From Alistipes sp. (GTDB lineage Bacteria > Bacteroidota > Bacteroidia > Bacteroidales > Rikenellaceae), in NCBI GenBank assembly GCA_017936685.1, contig JAGBFA010000015.1, positions 186,001-250,000 on the forward strand: a stretch of 64,000 nucleotides of DNA. The letters are read 5' to 3'. The notes beneath the pieces are model-generated. The model was not told the origin of the DNA. It worked only from the letters and a program-made list of their open reading frames with translations, and did no database searches. Positions within the stretch are counted from its first letter, which is position 1; the number at the start of each line of letters is the position of its first letter. The position numbers were made by a program, and so were the translations under genes. This document shows, piece by piece, positions 62,401 through 64,000 of this stretch.

Positions 62401-63945
62401 TTATGCCTTGACTTTCGAGAGCAGCGAACGGAACGACACCTCGGCCTCGACCAATGCGGGCAGTGCATCGATTGCCACACGCTCCTGTGCCATGCTGTCG
62501 CGGTGACGCACCGTAACGGTGTTGTCCTCCAAGGTCTGGTGATCGACCGTCACGCACAACGGCGTACCGACTGCGTCTTGACGACGATAGCGTTTGCCGA
62601 TGGAGTCCTTCTCGTCGTAGGCAACGTTATGGTCGAATTTGAGCATGTCGATGATGCGCTGCGCCACCTCGGGCAGGCCGTCCTTCTTGACAAGAGGCAT
62701 GACAGCCACCTTCGTAGGTGCCAGAGGTGCGGGGATACGCAGCACGACGCGCTCCTCGCCGCCTTCGAGCTTCTCCTCGGTGTAGGCTGCCGACATGATT
62801 TGCAGGAACATGCGGTCGACGCCGATAGATGTCTCGACGACATAGGGGACATAGCTCTGTCCCAGCTCCGGATCGAAATACTGTATCTTCTTGCCCGAAT
62901 ACTCCTGATGACGGCCCAGATCGTAGTCGGTGCGCGAGTGGATACCCTCGACCTCCTTGAAGCCGAACGGGAAGTTATACTCGATGTCGGTTGCGGCGTT
63001 GGCGTAGTGAGCCAGCTTGTCGTGGTCGTGGAAACGATAGTTGTCGTCGCCGAAGCCCAATGCACGGTGCCATGCCATACGGGTCTCTTTCCACTGCTGC
63101 CACCAGCGCATCTCCTCGCCCGGGCGCACGAAGAACTGCATCTCCATCTGCTCGAACTCGCGCATGCGGAATATGAACTGACGCGCCACGATCTCGTTGC
63201 GGAACGCCTTGCCGATCTGAGCTATACCGAACGGCAACTTCATGCGGCCGGTCTTCTGCACATTCAGAAAGTTGACGAATATGCCCTGCGCCGTCTCGGG
63301 ACGCAGATATATCGTCGACGCACCGTCGGCCGTCGATCCCATCTGCGTGGAGAACATCAGATTGAACTGGCGCACCTCGGTCCAGTTGCGCGTGCCCGAT
63401 ATGGGGCATACGATCTCACAGTCGATAATGATCTGGCGCAGCTCGGCCAGATCGTTGGCGTTCAACGCCTCGGCGAAGCGGGTGTGTACGGCGTCGCGCT
63501 TGGCGGCCGTCTCGGCAACACGCGGCGACGTGGCACGGTATTTCTCCTCGTCGAACGAATCGCCGAAACGCTTGCGCGCCTTCTCCACCTCCTTCTCGAT
63601 CTTCTCGTCCTGCTTGGCGAGCCAATCCTCTATGAGCACGTCGGCACGATAACGCTTCTTCGAGTCGCGGTTGTCGATCAGCGGATCGTTGAACGCACCG
63701 ACATGACCCGATGCCTCCCACGTGCGCGGGTGCATGAAGATGGCGGCATCGAGGCCCACAATATTCTCGTGCAGCTTGACCATCGAATCCCACCAATAGC
63801 GTTTGATGTTGTTTTTCAACTCCACACCGTTCTGACCGTAGTCATACACGGCACCCAGACCGTCGTAGATCTCGCTCGACGGAAATATGAAACCGTACTC
63901 CTTGCAGTGAGCCACCAGCTTCTTGAAGAGTTCCTCCTGTGTCAT
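62401..63945 (-). CDS. glyS: glycine-tRNA ligase (dimeric eukaryote/archaeal-like type)
   Basis: A 514-residue class II synthetase charging tRNA-Gly. KLVAHCKEYGFIFPSSEIYDGLGAVYDYGQNGVELKNNIKRYWWDSMV is the family start. The class II motifs are in LRPETAQGIFVNF, GIAQIGKAFRNEIVARQFIFRMREFEQMEMQFF and SIGVDRMFLQIM. The anticodon-binding domain is at the C-terminus (LAPTKVAVMPLVKKDGLPEVAQRIIDML). A single chain of this size is the alpha2 type, not the alpha2beta2 type of E. coli. A TACCTTTG box lies upstream. Confidence 0.97.
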   Translation of the reverse strand: MTQEELFKKLVAHCKEYGFIFPSSEIYDGLGAVYDYGQNGVELKNNIKRYWWDSMVKLHENIVGLDAAIFMHPRTWEASGHVGAFNDPLIDNRDSKKRYRADVLIEDWLAKQDEKIEKEVEKARKRFGDSFDEEKYRATSPRVAETAAKRDAVHTRFAEALNANDLAELRQIIIDCEIVCPISGTRNWTEVRQFNLMFSTQMGSTADGASTIYLRPETAQGIFVNFLNVQKTGRMKLPFGIAQIGKAFRNEIVARQFIFRMREFEQMEMQFFVRPGEEMRWWQQWKETRMAWHRALGFGDDNYRFHDHDKLAHYANAATDIEYNFPFGFKEVEGIHSRTDYDLGRHQEYSGKKIQYFDPELGQSYVPYVVETSIGVDRMFLQIMSAAYTEEKLEGGEERVVLRIPAPLAPTKVAVMPLVKKDGLPEVAQRIIDMLKFDHNVAYDEKDSIGKRYRRQDAVGTPLCVTVDHQTLEDNTVTVRHRDSMAQERVAIDALPALVEAEVSFRSLLSKVKA

Positions 63946-63985
63946 CGTTATTTGTATTGAGTTATTTTCACACTTGTTTTATCTG

Positions 63986-63993
63986 CAAAGGTA
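63986..63993 (-). promoter_or_regulatory. -7 box for glyS
   Basis: TACCTTTG on the minus strand, about 40 bp before the glyS ATG and close to the right edge of the window. Confidence 0.6.
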
Positions 63994-64000
63994 GCATAAA

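Noticed and set aside
61972..63960. 662-codon open frame antisense to glyS and ruvX
   Set aside because: It spans two well-supported genes on the other strand, so it is a shadow.

Overview
The window is a stretch of a Bacteroidales chromosome, probably a gut lineage with Rikenellaceae/Alistipes-like gene content, although the family is not certain. The evidence is the recurring TAnnTTTG promoter boxes (for example TAACTTTG and TATCTTTG), Bacteroidota-restricted families (DUF5606, DUF5689, bS16 with a long Ala/Glu tail, SusC-like outer-membrane barrels), and housekeeping proteins of that phylum (pyruvate phosphate dikinase, PepD, GadB, LptB). Housekeeping genes are GC-rich. The segment from about 2.0 to 20.5 kb is visibly more AT-rich and holds defence genes.

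Layout. 1-1.3 kb: start of an M16 peptidase and a PUA/EVE-like gene. 2.0-8.95 kb: a complete type V-A CRISPR-Cas locus read on the minus strand in the order cas12a, cas4, cas1, cas2, array, with an unidentified gene after the array. 9.5-14.1 kb: a WYL regulator with McrB and McrC; McrB has two EVE-like modules. 14.2-14.8 kb: tRNA-Arg beside 52-bp direct repeats and nested inverted repeats. 15.2-20.5 kb: a BcgI-like (type IIB) restriction-modification operon with an XRE regulator, a DUF3800 protein and an unknown protein. 20.8-25.9 kb: a minus-strand housekeeping operon (lptB, aroA, aroC, prmC, recX, a GyrI-like gene). 26-64 kb: recQ-ksgA, hsp20, rpsP-rimM, mnmA, ppdK, dusB, mscS, serB with two DUF5689 lipoproteins, obgE, pepD, two TonB-receptor-type barrels, an interrupted M16 peptidase, gadB, two tRNA-Pro genes, def, ruvX and glyS.

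How it works together. The AT-rich part is a defence island with three independent systems: adaptive Cas12a immunity, WYL-controlled modified-DNA restriction, and a fused restriction-methylation enzyme with a specificity subunit. The tRNA-Arg gene and short repeats in its middle make integration at a tRNA plausible, but no second attachment site was found.

The most unusual signal outside genes is a family of six intergenic elements of 121-125 bp. Each can fold end to end into one long hairpin. The arms differ between copies but remain complementary, which is compensatory covariation. Some copies are tandem. They sit with shorter dispersed palindromic repeats in islands at 38.3-38.8, 54.5-55.0 and 60.1-60.8 kb; related short repeats alone occur at 1.7-1.95 and 15.0 kb.
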